Origin: Hyphomicrobium_A sp041659545
GTDB lineage: Bacteria > Pseudomonadota > Alphaproteobacteria > Rhizobiales > Hyphomicrobiaceae
Length of the DNA stretch: 5,608 bases
NCBI GenBank assembly: GCA_041659545.1
Contig: JBAZYB010000256.1
Location: forward strand, 1-5,608
Reading direction: 5' to 3'
Under the pieces are notes generated by a model. It made no database searches. It was not told the origin of the DNA and saw only the letters and a list, made by a program, of their open reading frames with translations. Shown piece after piece: positions 1 through 5,608 of the stretch (position 1 is its first letter; the number at the start of each line of letters is the position of its first letter). The translations under genes and the position numbers were made by a program.

Positions 1-142
1 GGCGGTGCGCCAGATAGGCATCCTAGCATCAAGCGCTAACATTGCCCGGTAGAATTGCGCGGATACGGCGGGGAATCCCACGCATGAGGGGTTCACGCCA
101 TGCGAAATCCACAGGCTCTGGCCCCTTTCGCCACGTTTCCGG
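1..142. other. Leader region with no recognisable gene
   Basis: I see no supportable gene here. All three forward frames entering from the left edge stop early, at 37-39, 50-52 and 15-17, so a short tail of an upstream gene (at most about 16 codons) cannot be excluded or identified. An imperfect inverted repeat, GCGAAA at 102-107 and TTTCGC at 126-131, sits just upstream of the regulator's promoter. Its arms are short and 18 bases apart, so I do not call it an operator. Confidence 0.6.
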
Positions 143-172
143 GTGACATACGCCCAGACAGGCAAATATAAT
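143..172 (+). promoter_or_regulatory. Sigma-70-type promoter of the XRE regulator
   Basis: The -10 hexamer at 167-172 is a perfect TATAAT. The -35 hexamer at 143-148 is GTGACA, five of six matches to TTGACA, and the spacer is 18 bases. Transcription would start near 179, giving a leader of about 24 bases before the ATG at 203. The placement fits the downstream gene and argues against the upstream in-frame GTG at 143, which would lie inside the -35 element. This is read from sequence alone; no transcript data are available. Confidence 0.7.
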
Positions 173-195
173 GCACCAGACATCAATACTCAGAT

Positions 196-199
196 AGGA
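196..199 (+). promoter_or_regulatory. Ribosome-binding site that decides the regulator start
   Basis: AGGA lies three bases before the ATG at 203. The spacing is short but usable. No purine-rich motif precedes the alternative GTG at 143, so this site supports the shorter 81-residue protein. Confidence 0.5.
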
Positions 200-202
200 C
201 GC

Positions 203-448
203 ATGATAACGTCCGCTCAGCTCAGAGGCGCCCGCGCCTTGCTTGGAATAGATCAGCGCAAGCTCGCTGAGCTCGCGGGCCTCTCGCTGCCAACGATTCA
301 ACGGATGGAAGCGAGCGACGGCATGATCCGCGGCAACGTCGATTCGCTGACGAAGCTCGTGACCGCCTTGCACGCGGCCGGCCTCGAGCTCATCGCCGAA
401 GGGGCAGCCAGCTTGTCGGGTGGTCGCGGAGTTCGCCTCAAGTCCTGA
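203..448 (+). CDS. Small XRE-family helix-turn-helix transcriptional regulator
   Basis: This is a predicted 81-residue cytoplasmic DNA-binding protein. Its N-terminal half is a Cro/C1-type (XRE) helix-turn-helix: helix 2 is around residues 18-26 (QRKLAELAG) and recognition helix 3 around 28-38 (SLPTIQRMEAS). The C-terminal part has a short helix (about 47-60) and a glycine-rich basic tail, GGRGVRLK. The whole protein is little more than the binding domain, so it probably acts as a dimer without a separate ligand domain. I recall this compact architecture as common in alphaproteobacteria, often next to unrelated metabolic genes. The ATG at 203 is preferred over the GTG at 143 (101 residues): it has AGGA upstream, the protein starts at the usual MITSAQ-type beginning, and the GTG lies within the -35 promoter element. 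It is co-directional with hyfB, whose start is 75 bases after its stop, and no terminator is visible between them. Control of the hyf-like genes, or of its own promoter, is plausible but not shown. Confidence 0.88.
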   Translation: MITSAQLRGARALLGIDQRKLAELAGLSLPTIQRMEASDGMIRGNVDSLTKLVTALHAAGLELIAEGAASLSGGRGVRLKS

Positions 449-454
449 GCCCGA

Positions 455-468
455 TTGAGAGGATGCAA
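455..468. promoter_or_regulatory. Possible FNR/FixK-like box upstream of hyfB
   Basis: TTGA at 455-458, six bases, then GCAA at 465-468 matches seven of eight core positions of the TTGA-N6-TCAA palindrome recognised by FNR/FixK/ANR regulators. Its centre is about 62 bases before the hyfB ATG. An anaerobic regulator would suit a Hyf-like complex. Against it, no good -10 hexamer lies at the distance expected for activation from this site (around 491-496), and one such near match in a 75-base gap has roughly a 3% chance at equal base frequencies. Treat as a candidate only. Confidence 0.22.
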
Positions 469-509
469 CAGAATGCTTCGACTTGACTCCCGTGCGATGT
501 CGTCTCGGC

Positions 510-514
510 AGAGG
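510..514 (+). promoter_or_regulatory. Ribosome-binding site of hyfB
   Basis: AGAGG lies nine bases upstream of the ATG at 524 and supports that start for the hyfB-like gene. Confidence 0.6.
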
Positions 515-523
515 TAGCTGGCG

Positions 524-2533
524 ATGGCGGTTGCGGTAACGCTATGGGGCGTAGCGGGGTTGCTCGTCATCGCCCTGCTGGGAATAGTTACGCAGCGATT
601 GGCGATCGGCTCCCGCCTGACTTATTCGGCGTGCCTGCTGGTGTGCCTCGCGATCCTATTCACCGCATGCAGCAAGCTCCTGGTCAGCGCCGGCAACGTG
701 GAGCACCTCCAGCTCCCCGTCGGCTTGCCCTGGATCGGGGCGCGTTTTGCCCTCGATCCTCTCGCCGCCTTTTTCCTGGTCATCGTCAATCTCGCAGCCG
801 CCGTGGCCAGCTTGTTCGCGCTCGGGTACGGCGAGCATGAAAAGAACCCGGGCCGGGTGCTGCCGTTCTACGCAGCGTTCCTCGCCGGCATGAACCTCGT
901 CATCCTGTCGGCCGACGCATTCAGCTTCCTCTTCGCCTGGGAATTCATGTCGCTGACGTCGTGGCTCCTCGTCATGACCTACCATCACGATGCCGACAAT
1001 CGGCGTGCCGGCTACATCTATATCGTGATGGCGAGCTTCGGCACCCTGGCGCTTCTCTTGGCGTTCGGGCTGCTCGCCGGCCCTGCTGGAAACTACGCGT
1101 TCGCCGATATGCGCGGTGCGGAAGCCGCCGATTGGCACCGTGGGCTGGTGCTCGGGCTCGTTCTGTTGGGAGCCGGCTCCAAGGCTGGGCTCGTACCTCT
1201 GCATGTGTGGCTGCCGCTCGCCCATCCGGCTGCACCGAGCCATGTCTCGGCATTGATGAGCGGCGCCATGACCAAGGTCGCAGTCTACGGTTTCATTCGC
1301 ATCGTATTCGACCTGCTCGGGCAGCCGGTGTGGTGGTGGGGCAGCGTGGTATTGGTGCTCGGCAGCGTGACTGCCGTGCTTGGCGTGCTCTACGCGGTCA
1401 TGCAGCGCGACCTCAAGCGGCTCTTGGCCTACAGCACGGTCGAGAACGTCGGCATCATCTTCGTCGGCTTGGGATTGGCTCTGGCCTTTAGGGCGAATGA
1501 CATGACTACAGCGGCGGCGCTGGCCTTTACGGCGGCGCTGCTGCACGCTTTCAATCACTCGCTCTTCAAGAGCTTGCTGTTCTTCGGTGCGGGAGCCGTG
1601 CTCGGCTCCACGGGCGCGCGCGATATCGAAAAGCTTGGCGGTCTCATTCATCGAATGCCGTGGACGGCATTCACCTTCTTGGGCGGCTGCGTCGCCATCT
1701 CCGCGCTCCCGCCGCTCAATGGGTTCGTATCCGAGTGGCTGGTATTCCAGGCAGTCTTGCTCAGTCCCGATCTCCCCGAGTGGGGACTGAAGCTCCTGGT
1801 GCCAGCGGCCGGCGCGATGCTGGCGCTTGGCGCTGCCCTTTCGGCCGCCTGTTTTGTGCGCGCCTACGGCATAACGTTCCTCGGGCGGCCACGATCGGTC
1901 GCCGCGGCCGATGCCTGGGAGACGGACGCTTTCTCCCTTGCGGCAATGTCGATACTGCTTGGCCTGTGCTTGCTTGCGGGCATTCTTCCTGGGTTCATCA
2001 TCGACGCCCTTGGGCCTGTCGCCCAGGATCTCGTCGGGCAGCGCATGCCGCAACAAGCCGCTCTGCCCTGGTTCTCCATCGTACCGGTGGCCGAGAGCCG
2101 GAGTTCCTATAACGGGCTGCTCGTCTTCGCCTTTATCGCGATTTCGGCAATGCTCGCCGTCGAGGCCATTCATCGTTTTGCCTCGCGCGCCGTCCGCCGT
2201 GGCCCGGCCTGGGACTGCGGCTATCCCGATCCGCGGCCGGCGACCCAGTACACGGCCGACAGCTTCGCGCAGCCGCTGCGCCGCGTGTTCGCAGGTGTCT
2301 TCCTGGCGCGTGAGCGTGTTGAGATGCGCCTGCCGGGCGATGGGCGACCAGCACGCATCGACATCAGGCTGCGCGATCTCGTGTGGGACCTGATCTACGC
2401 GCCGATCGAGGGCTGGGTGGCGTTCGCGTCTGAAAGGATGAACACCCTGCAGTTCTTGTCGATCCGCCAGTACCTCAGTCTCGTTTTCGGCGCGCTCGTC
2501 GCGCTGCTGCTCGTGGTGGCGATATGGACTTGA
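524..2533 (+). CDS. hyfB: Hydrogenase-4 subunit B-like antiporter-type membrane subunit
   Basis: This is a 669-residue polytopic inner-membrane protein, close in length to E. coli HyfB (about 670) and longer than HycC. It belongs to the NuoL/M/N and MrpA/D proton-translocating family and would move ions as part of a group 4 hydrogenase-like complex. About 16 hydrophobic segments are visible. Key residues of the family are present: Glu140 in FAWEFMSLTSW (TM5), Lys220 in GSKAGLVPLHVWLP (TM7), Lys251 in SGAMTKVAVYG (TM8), Lys349 in NHSLFKSLLFFGAGAV, and Glu404 in LPPLNGFVSEW (TM12), where NuoM also has Glu and NuoL has Lys. After the antiporter core, a Hyf/Hyc-type C-terminal extension carries WDCGYPDPRPATQYTADSF (563-581) and ends in a last membrane helix at about 650-668. 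These features separate it from NDH-1 and Mrp subunits. The start has AGAGG nine bases upstream. The 3' end overlaps hyfC by 10 bases. The ion moved (H+ or Na+) cannot be told from sequence. Confidence 0.93.
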   Translation: MAVAVTLWGVAGLLVIALLGIVTQRLAIGSRLTYSACLLVCLAILFTACSKLLVSAGNVEHLQLPVGLPWIGARFALDPLAAFFLVIVNLAAAVASLFALGYGEHEKNPGRVLPFYAAFLAGMNLVILSADAFSFLFAWEFMSLTSWLLVMTYHHDADNRRAGYIYIVMASFGTLALLLAFGLLAGPAGNYAFADMRGAEAADWHRGLVLGLVLLGAGSKAGLVPLHVWLPLAHPAAPSHVSALMSGAMTKVAVYGFIRIVFDLLGQPVWWWGSVVLVLGSVTAVLGVLYAVMQRDLKRLLAYSTVENVGIIFVGLGLALAFRANDMTTAAALAFTAALLHAFNHSLFKSLLFFGAGAVLGSTGARDIEKLGGLIHRMPWTAFTFLGGCVAISALPPLNGFVSEWLVFQAVLLSPDLPEWGLKLLVPAAGAMLALGAALSAACFVRAYGITFLGRPRSVAAADAWETDAFSLAAMSILLGLCLLAGILPGFIIDALGPVAQDLVGQRMPQQAALPWFSIVPVAESRSSYNGLLVFAFIAISAMLAVEAIHRFASRAVRRGPAWDCGYPDPRPATQYTADSFAQPLRRVFAGVFLARERVEMRLPGDGRPARIDIRLRDLVWDLIYAPIEGWVAFASERMNTLQFLSIRQYLSLVFGALVALLLVVAIWT

Positions 2534-3477
2534 TCCCAAGGCTCGCCGTACAGGGCGCGGAGATGCTCCTGGTGCTGATCCTGGCGCCATTTCTGCTGGG
2601 GTTCACGCGCAAGGTGAAGGCGCGGCTCCTGCGCCGCCAAGGGCCTCCCATTTTCCAGCCGTATCGCGATCTGCTCCGGCTGATCCGCAAGCAGGTCGTG
2701 CTCGCTGATAATGCGTCGTGGCTGTTTCGCGCCGGCCCCTATTTAATCTTCGCTGCGACGTGGGTCGCCGCCGCCCTGATCCCGACCTTTGCCACGGGAC
2801 TGGAGTTCAGTTGGGCGGCGGATCTGATCGCGATCACGGCGCTGCTGGGCTCCGCGAGGTTCTTCCTCGCTCTTGTCGGCATGGACGTCGGCACGAGCTT
2901 CGGGGGCATCGGCTCAAGTCGCGAGATGATGTTTGCCTCGCTCGCAGAGCCGGCCATGATCATGATCGTGTTCACCGTCGCCCTCGTCGCGGGCTCCACG
3001 CAACTATCGGCGGTAGCCGATTTCATGCTCGCCAATGTCACCTTGCGAGTCTCGCTCGGGATGGCGCTCATCGCGCTCATCATAGTCGCGCTGGCCGAGA
3101 ACGCGCGCATCCCCGTTGACAATCCGGCCACGCACCTTGAACTCACGATGGTGCACGAGGCGATGGTACTCGAGTATTCGGGCCGTCACCTGGCCGTGCT
3201 CGAGCTCGCTGCAGCGCTCAAATTGCTGATCTATATCTCCCTCATCGCCTGCATCTTTTTCCCGTGGGGCATTGCAACGCCGGGCAGTGGTGCCGCGGCA
3301 TATGCGATCGGCACCATCAGCTACGCGGGCAAGCTGTTGGTCGGAGGGTTCCTGCTCGCGCTCTTCGAGACCTCGATCGCCAAAATGCGCGTCTTTCGCG
3401 TGCCGGAATTTCTGGGCGTGGCGCTCATGCTCGGCCTCCTTGGCACGCTACTGCTTTTCATTTCGGGGAGCTTCTGA
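2524..3477 (+). CDS. hyfC: Hydrogenase-4 subunit C-like (NuoH/HycD family) membrane subunit
   Basis: This 317-residue protein belongs to the NuoH/HycD/EchB family (E. coli HyfC is about 315 residues). In these complexes it anchors the hydrophilic catalytic arm to the membrane and forms the first ion pathway at the interface. About eight hydrophobic segments are visible. Family motifs include QGPPIFQPYRDLLRLIRK (39-56) after TM1, GIGSSREMMFASLAEPA (128-144), the acidic cytoplasmic loop AENARIPVDNPATHLE (191-206) followed by HEAMVLEYSG (211-220), which corresponds to the NuoH loop ending in EYSG, and KMRVFRVPEF (287-296). The glutamates in these loops are the expected proton-path residues. The gene starts inside the end of hyfB (10-base overlap, with only a weak GGTGG upstream), so translation is probably coupled. 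In E. coli hyfD follows hyfC; here hyfE follows directly. Confidence 0.93.
   Translation: MDLIPRLAVQGAEMLLVLILAPFLLGFTRKVKARLLRRQGPPIFQPYRDLLRLIRKQVVLADNASWLFRAGPYLIFAATWVAAALIPTFATGLEFSWAADLIAITALLGSARFFLALVGMDVGTSFGGIGSSREMMFASLAEPAMIMIVFTVALVAGSTQLSAVADFMLANVTLRVSLGMALIALIIVALAENARIPVDNPATHLELTMVHEAMVLEYSGRHLAVLELAAALKLLIYISLIACIFFPWGIATPGSGAAAYAIGTISYAGKLLVGGFLLALFETSIAKMRVFRVPEFLGVALMLGLLGTLLLFISGSF
3465..3470 (+). promoter_or_regulatory. Ribosome-binding site that sets the hyfE start
   Basis: GGGGAG lies six bases upstream of the ATG at 3477, inside the end of hyfC. It fixes the hyfE start at 3477. The same frame stays open upstream to an ATG at 3264, but that extension lies entirely inside hyfC, reads as arginine- and histidine-rich non-membrane sequence, and is not part of the protein. 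Confidence 0.65.
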
Positions 3478-4139
3478 TGGGAACCTTCGACCTCGATGTC
3501 GCCCACATGCTCGCTGGGGGCATGGTCCTCGTCAGCTTTATGATGCTCTACCAAGATCGGATGTTCAGCCTCCTCAACGTCTTTGCGCTGCACGCCGTGG
3601 TGCTCTCGCTGTCTGTATCGTGGCAAGCCTATATTCAGGACGCGCCGCATCTCTACGTAACGGCCGCGATTGCCCTCGTGCTCAAGGCCATCGTTATTCC
3701 TGTGGCGTTGCATCGCGTGGTCGTGCGACTCGGCATCCACCGCTCGATCGAGACCGTAGGCGGCATCGCGCCCACCATGCTTTTGGGAATCGGACTCGTG
3801 GCCTTATCGATGGTCGTCATGTTGCGGGCGACCGCCGGCGCCGAACCGCTAGCGCGCGAGGATCTGGCGCTTGCGCTTTCTGTAGTGCTGTTGGGCCTCT
3901 TGATGATGGTGACGCGGCGCAACGCCGTTAGCCAGATTGTCGGCTTCATGTCGCTAGAGAACGGCCTCATCCTGGCGGCTGCCGGAGCCAAAGGTATGCC
4001 GCTGGTGGTTGAAATCAGCGTGGCGTTTTCCGTGCTCGTCGCCTTTATCGTGATCGGCGTCTTCCTGTTCCGCATTCGGGAGCGGTTCGATTCGGTCGAC
4101 GTGCATATCATCGACGAATTTCGCGGTGACCGGCGATGA
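3477..4139 (+). CDS. hyfE: Hydrogenase-4 subunit E-like (NuoK/MrpC-related) membrane subunit
   Basis: This 220-residue integral membrane protein is of HyfE size (E. coli HyfE about 216; I recall mycobacterial HycP as 220). About six to seven hydrophobic segments are visible: roughly 9-25, 30-50, 59-80, 96-116, 129-146, 152-170 and 177-199. The C-terminal half resembles NuoK/MrpC and includes RRNAVSQIVGFMSLENGL (147-164). Its buried Glu161 probably corresponds to the conserved Glu36 of NuoK. The N-terminal half has a charged residue, Lys70, within a membrane segment. The tail FDSVDVHIIDEFRGDRR is cytoplasmic and charged. The subunit should join the NuoH-like HyfC to the antiporter-like subunits and complete a half-channel. 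It shares one base with hyfC (TGATG) and four with hyfF (ATGA), so all are probably translated together. Confidence 0.9.
   Translation: MGTFDLDVAHMLAGGMVLVSFMMLYQDRMFSLLNVFALHAVVLSLSVSWQAYIQDAPHLYVTAAIALVLKAIVIPVALHRVVVRLGIHRSIETVGGIAPTMLLGIGLVALSMVVMLRATAGAEPLAREDLALALSVVLLGLLMMVTRRNAVSQIVGFMSLENGLILAAAGAKGMPLVVEISVAFSVLVAFIVIGVFLFRIRERFDSVDVHIIDEFRGDRR
4125..4129 (+). promoter_or_regulatory. Ribosome-binding site of hyfF within hyfE
   Basis: GGTGA lies six bases before the ATG at 4136, whose ATGA overlaps the hyfE stop. This is the usual arrangement for translational coupling. Confidence 0.5.
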
Positions 4140-5596
4140 GTTTCGATCTTGCGCGACTGCCATTCGAGCCCGTCGTCGCCATCCTCGTCATCCCAGGCGT
4201 GTCGGCCCTGCTGCTGGCGCTGCTCCCCGGCTACAGACTGACGGCTCGACTTAATGTGCTGGCGACGCTGTTGACGTTTCTTGCGGCGCTGTCGCTGCTT
4301 TTCGTGCGCCCGGTTCCAGGCCACTATCTCTTCGTTGACGACCTCAACGTCGTCTTTGTGGTGCTTGGAACGTTCGTCGGCCTCACGACAAGCGTGTTCA
4401 GTGCCAGCTACATCGCGCACGAAATCGAGATCGGCAGATTGACGCCGATTCACCTGCGCTTTTATCACGCGATGTATCAGGCGCTCATGTTCGCCATGAA
4501 CCTGGGTCTGCTCGCCAACAACATCGGTCTCATGTGGGTGGCGATCGAGCTTGCCACACTTACTACCGTTTTAATGGTCGGCATCTATCGCACCCCCGAG
4601 GCGCTGGAAGCGGCGTGGAAATATTTCATTCTCGGCAGTGTCGGCATTGCGCTGGCGCTGTTCGGCACAATCCTCGTCTACATGGCTGCGCGACCGGTGA
4701 TTGGCGAGGGCCACGATGCCATGGTGTGGACTTTGCTCATCGACAAGGCTCGGGATTTCAGCCCCGAGATGCTGAACGTTGCCTTCGTCTTCCTGATGCT
4801 GGGATACGGTACCAAAGTCGGCCTTGCACCGCTGCACGCCTGGCTGCCCGATGCGCATGCGGAGGGCCCGACCCCGATTTCAGCGGTCCTTTCGGGACTG
4901 CTTCTCAATGTGGCGCTCTATGCCGTGTTGCGCTTCAAGATGTTGCTTGCTGCCAACCCAGCGGCGATCGCTCCTGGCCCGCTGATGGCCGGAATGGGGC
5001 TCTTATCGCTCGTCTTCGCGGCCTTCATGCTCTACCAGCGGCGCGACATCAAACGCCTGTTCGCCTACTCCTCGATCGAGCACATGGGTCTCATTACCTT
5101 TGCCTTCGGCATGGGCGGCCCACTCGCCAACTTCGCAGGCCTCCTGCACATGACGATGCATAGCCTGACCAAGTCGGCGATCTTTTTCGCGGTGGGCCAC
5201 ATCTCACAGGTCAAGGGAACGCAGCGGCTGTCCGAGATCCGCGGACTGACCGAGAGCCACCCGCTCTTGGGTTGGGGTCTCGTTGTCGGCGTCGTGGCCA
5301 TCGCCGGCCTGCCCCCGCTCGGAATTTTTATGAGCGAGTTCTTGATCGTGAGCTCCACGTTTGCCCGCGAGCCGCTCCTGGCCATTCCCCTCGTGTTCGG
5401 GATTCTCGTCGCCTTGGGCGCTCTGATGCTTCGCCTGGGCGGTATGGCCTTCGGCGAACCGACCGGCAGCAAGGCGCCCGTCGAAGCCTCCTACTTGCCG
5501 CTTTTCGCGCATCTCGCGCTGGTCCTCGCGGCCGGCATCTATCTCCCAGGCCCTCTCGTCACTTGGTTTCAGAACGTCGCCCGCCTGCTCGGGTGA
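4136..5596 (+). CDS. hyfF: Hydrogenase-4 subunit F-like antiporter-type membrane subunit
   Basis: This 486-residue protein is the second antiporter-like subunit of the complex. It is shorter than E. coli HyfF (about 526) but near the size I recall for mycobacterial HycQ (about 488). About 13-14 hydrophobic segments are visible. Family residues include Glu138 in WVAIELATL (TM5), Lys227 in GTKVGLAPLHAWLPDAHAEG (TM7, 225-244), Lys346 in HSLTKSAIFFAVGH, and Glu401 in LPPLGIFMSEF (TM12). At the TM8 place where HyfB here has Lys251, this protein has Asn258 (SGLLLNVALYA). I believe Asn is usual for HyfF-type proteins, so it is a subfamily mark rather than damage. The motif QRRDIKRLFAYSSIEHMG (301-318) is shared with NuoM/MrpD. 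It has no long C-terminal extension, unlike HyfB. Its position after hyfE and the four-base overlap support the HyfF assignment over HyfD or NuoN. A strong Shine-Dalgarno sequence directly after its stop shows that the operon continues. Confidence 0.92.
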   Translation: MSFDLARLPFEPVVAILVIPGVSALLLALLPGYRLTARLNVLATLLTFLAALSLLFVRPVPGHYLFVDDLNVVFVVLGTFVGLTTSVFSASYIAHEIEIGRLTPIHLRFYHAMYQALMFAMNLGLLANNIGLMWVAIELATLTTVLMVGIYRTPEALEAAWKYFILGSVGIALALFGTILVYMAARPVIGEGHDAMVWTLLIDKARDFSPEMLNVAFVFLMLGYGTKVGLAPLHAWLPDAHAEGPTPISAVLSGLLLNVALYAVLRFKMLLAANPAAIAPGPLMAGMGLLSLVFAAFMLYQRRDIKRLFAYSSIEHMGLITFAFGMGGPLANFAGLLHMTMHSLTKSAIFFAVGHISQVKGTQRLSEIRGLTESHPLLGWGLVVGVVAIAGLPPLGIFMSEFLIVSSTFAREPLLAIPLVFGILVALGALMLRLGGMAFGEPTGSKAPVEASYLPLFAHLALVLAAGIYLPGPLVTWFQNVARLLG

Positions 5597-5604
5597 GGAA
5601 GGAA
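5595..5604 (+). promoter_or_regulatory. Strong ribosome-binding site of a gene starting beyond the window
   Basis: GAGGAAGGAA overlaps the hyfF stop codon and is a very good Shine-Dalgarno match. A start codon would be expected within about 5-10 bases, at or just past the right edge. By gene order it should belong to the hydrogenase large-subunit-like gene (hyfG/hycE type). No codon of that gene is visible here. Confidence 0.6.
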
Positions 5605-5608
5605 CGCG

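Noticed and set aside
102..131. Inverted repeat GCGAAA-N18-TTTCGC upstream of the regulator promoter
   Set aside because: Six-base arms with a long spacer are easily found by chance in 100 bases, and the flanking bases do not extend the symmetry. Not strong enough for an operator call.
11..198. Eight-base direct repeat CAGATAGG at 11-18 and 191-198
   Set aside because: Only eight bases, no matching flanks, and nothing between the copies resembles a mobile element. Probably chance.
29..373. A 114-codon minus-strand open frame opposite the regulator and its promoter
   Set aside because: It overlaps the well-supported helix-turn-helix gene and its promoter, and its translation resembles no family I recognise.
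483..511. TTGACT at 483-488 as a -35 box for hyfB
   Set aside because: The bases 16-18 positions downstream (around 505-511, CGGCAG-like) do not resemble a -10 hexamer.
400..523. Sigma-54 (GG-N10-GC) promoter upstream of hyfB, as in E. coli hyf
   Set aside because: I looked for GG and GC at the required spacing with the surrounding consensus. The nearest candidates have spacers of 11 or 12 bases and poor flanks.
656..2590. A 644-codon open frame on the minus strand lying opposite almost all of hyfB
   Set aside because: Its codons are in exact register with hyfB codons, so its stops would require TTA, CTA or TCA codons in hyfB. These are avoided in this GC-rich gene, and the frame ends exactly at a CTA leucine codon (656-658). 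The protein is a charge-rich mix with no domain. It is a by-product of codon use.
3653..4468. A 271-codon minus-strand open frame across hyfE and hyfF
   Set aside because: It spans two well-supported membrane genes, has low-complexity R/Q/S/T-rich composition and no recognisable motif or ribosome site. It is a shadow frame.
524..5596. Interpretation as an NDH-1 (nuo) or Mrp antiporter operon
   Set aside because: The order B-C-E-F, the HyfE-type 220-residue subunit, the WDCGY-containing C-terminal extension of HyfB, and the HycD-type loops of the NuoH-like protein all favour the Hyf/Hyc group. nuo would have separate NuoJ and NuoK genes, and Mrp lacks a NuoH-like subunit.

Overview
This GC-rich window carries one compact, co-directional gene cluster on the + strand. 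It begins with a short, mostly non-coding leader (1 to about 202), followed by a small XRE-type helix-turn-helix regulator (203-448) and a 75-base gap. Four tightly overlapping membrane-protein genes then fill the rest: hyfB-like (524-2533), hyfC-like (2524-3477), hyfE-like (3477-4139) and hyfF-like (4136-5596). A strong ribosome-binding sequence lies in the last 14 bases, so at least one more gene of the same operon almost certainly starts just outside the window. There is no RNA gene, mobile element, CRISPR array or clear terminator.

The organism is probably a proteobacterium, most likely an alphaproteobacterium of the Rhizobiales type. The grounds are the high GC content, the near absence of TTA/CTA/TCA codons, and a regulator of a small family (about 80 residues, ending in a GGRGVRLK-type tail) that I know mainly from that group. 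This is inference from composition and recall; I could not run a search.

The four large genes encode the ion-translocating membrane arm of a group 4 [NiFe]-hydrogenase-like complex, as in formate hydrogenlyase-2/hydrogenase-4 (Hyf) and the complex I relatives. HyfB and HyfF are the antiporter-like (NuoL/M/N, MrpA/D-type) subunits. HyfC is the NuoH-like subunit that links the membrane arm to the peripheral arm. HyfE is the small NuoK/MrpC-like connecting subunit. The order B-C-E-F lacks hyfA and hyfD of the E. coli hyf operon. As I recall it, it matches the Mycobacterium tuberculosis Rv0083-hycD-hycP-hycQ-hycE cluster, and I recall similar clusters in alphaproteobacteria. The catalytic large subunit and the NuoB-like small subunit would be expected immediately downstream. 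Without them the window cannot show whether this is a real hydrogenase or an energy-converting-hydrogenase-related (Ehr) complex that has lost the NiFe ligands.

On regulation, a near-consensus sigma-70 promoter (GTGACA, 18 bases, TATAAT) lies 31 bases before the regulator's best start codon. A weaker FNR/FixK-like half-palindrome lies in the gap before hyfB. No terminator separates the regulator from hyfB, so read-through is possible. The main open points are the identity of the missing catalytic subunits, whether the regulator controls this operon, and the functional meaning of the charge differences between the two antiporter-like subunits.
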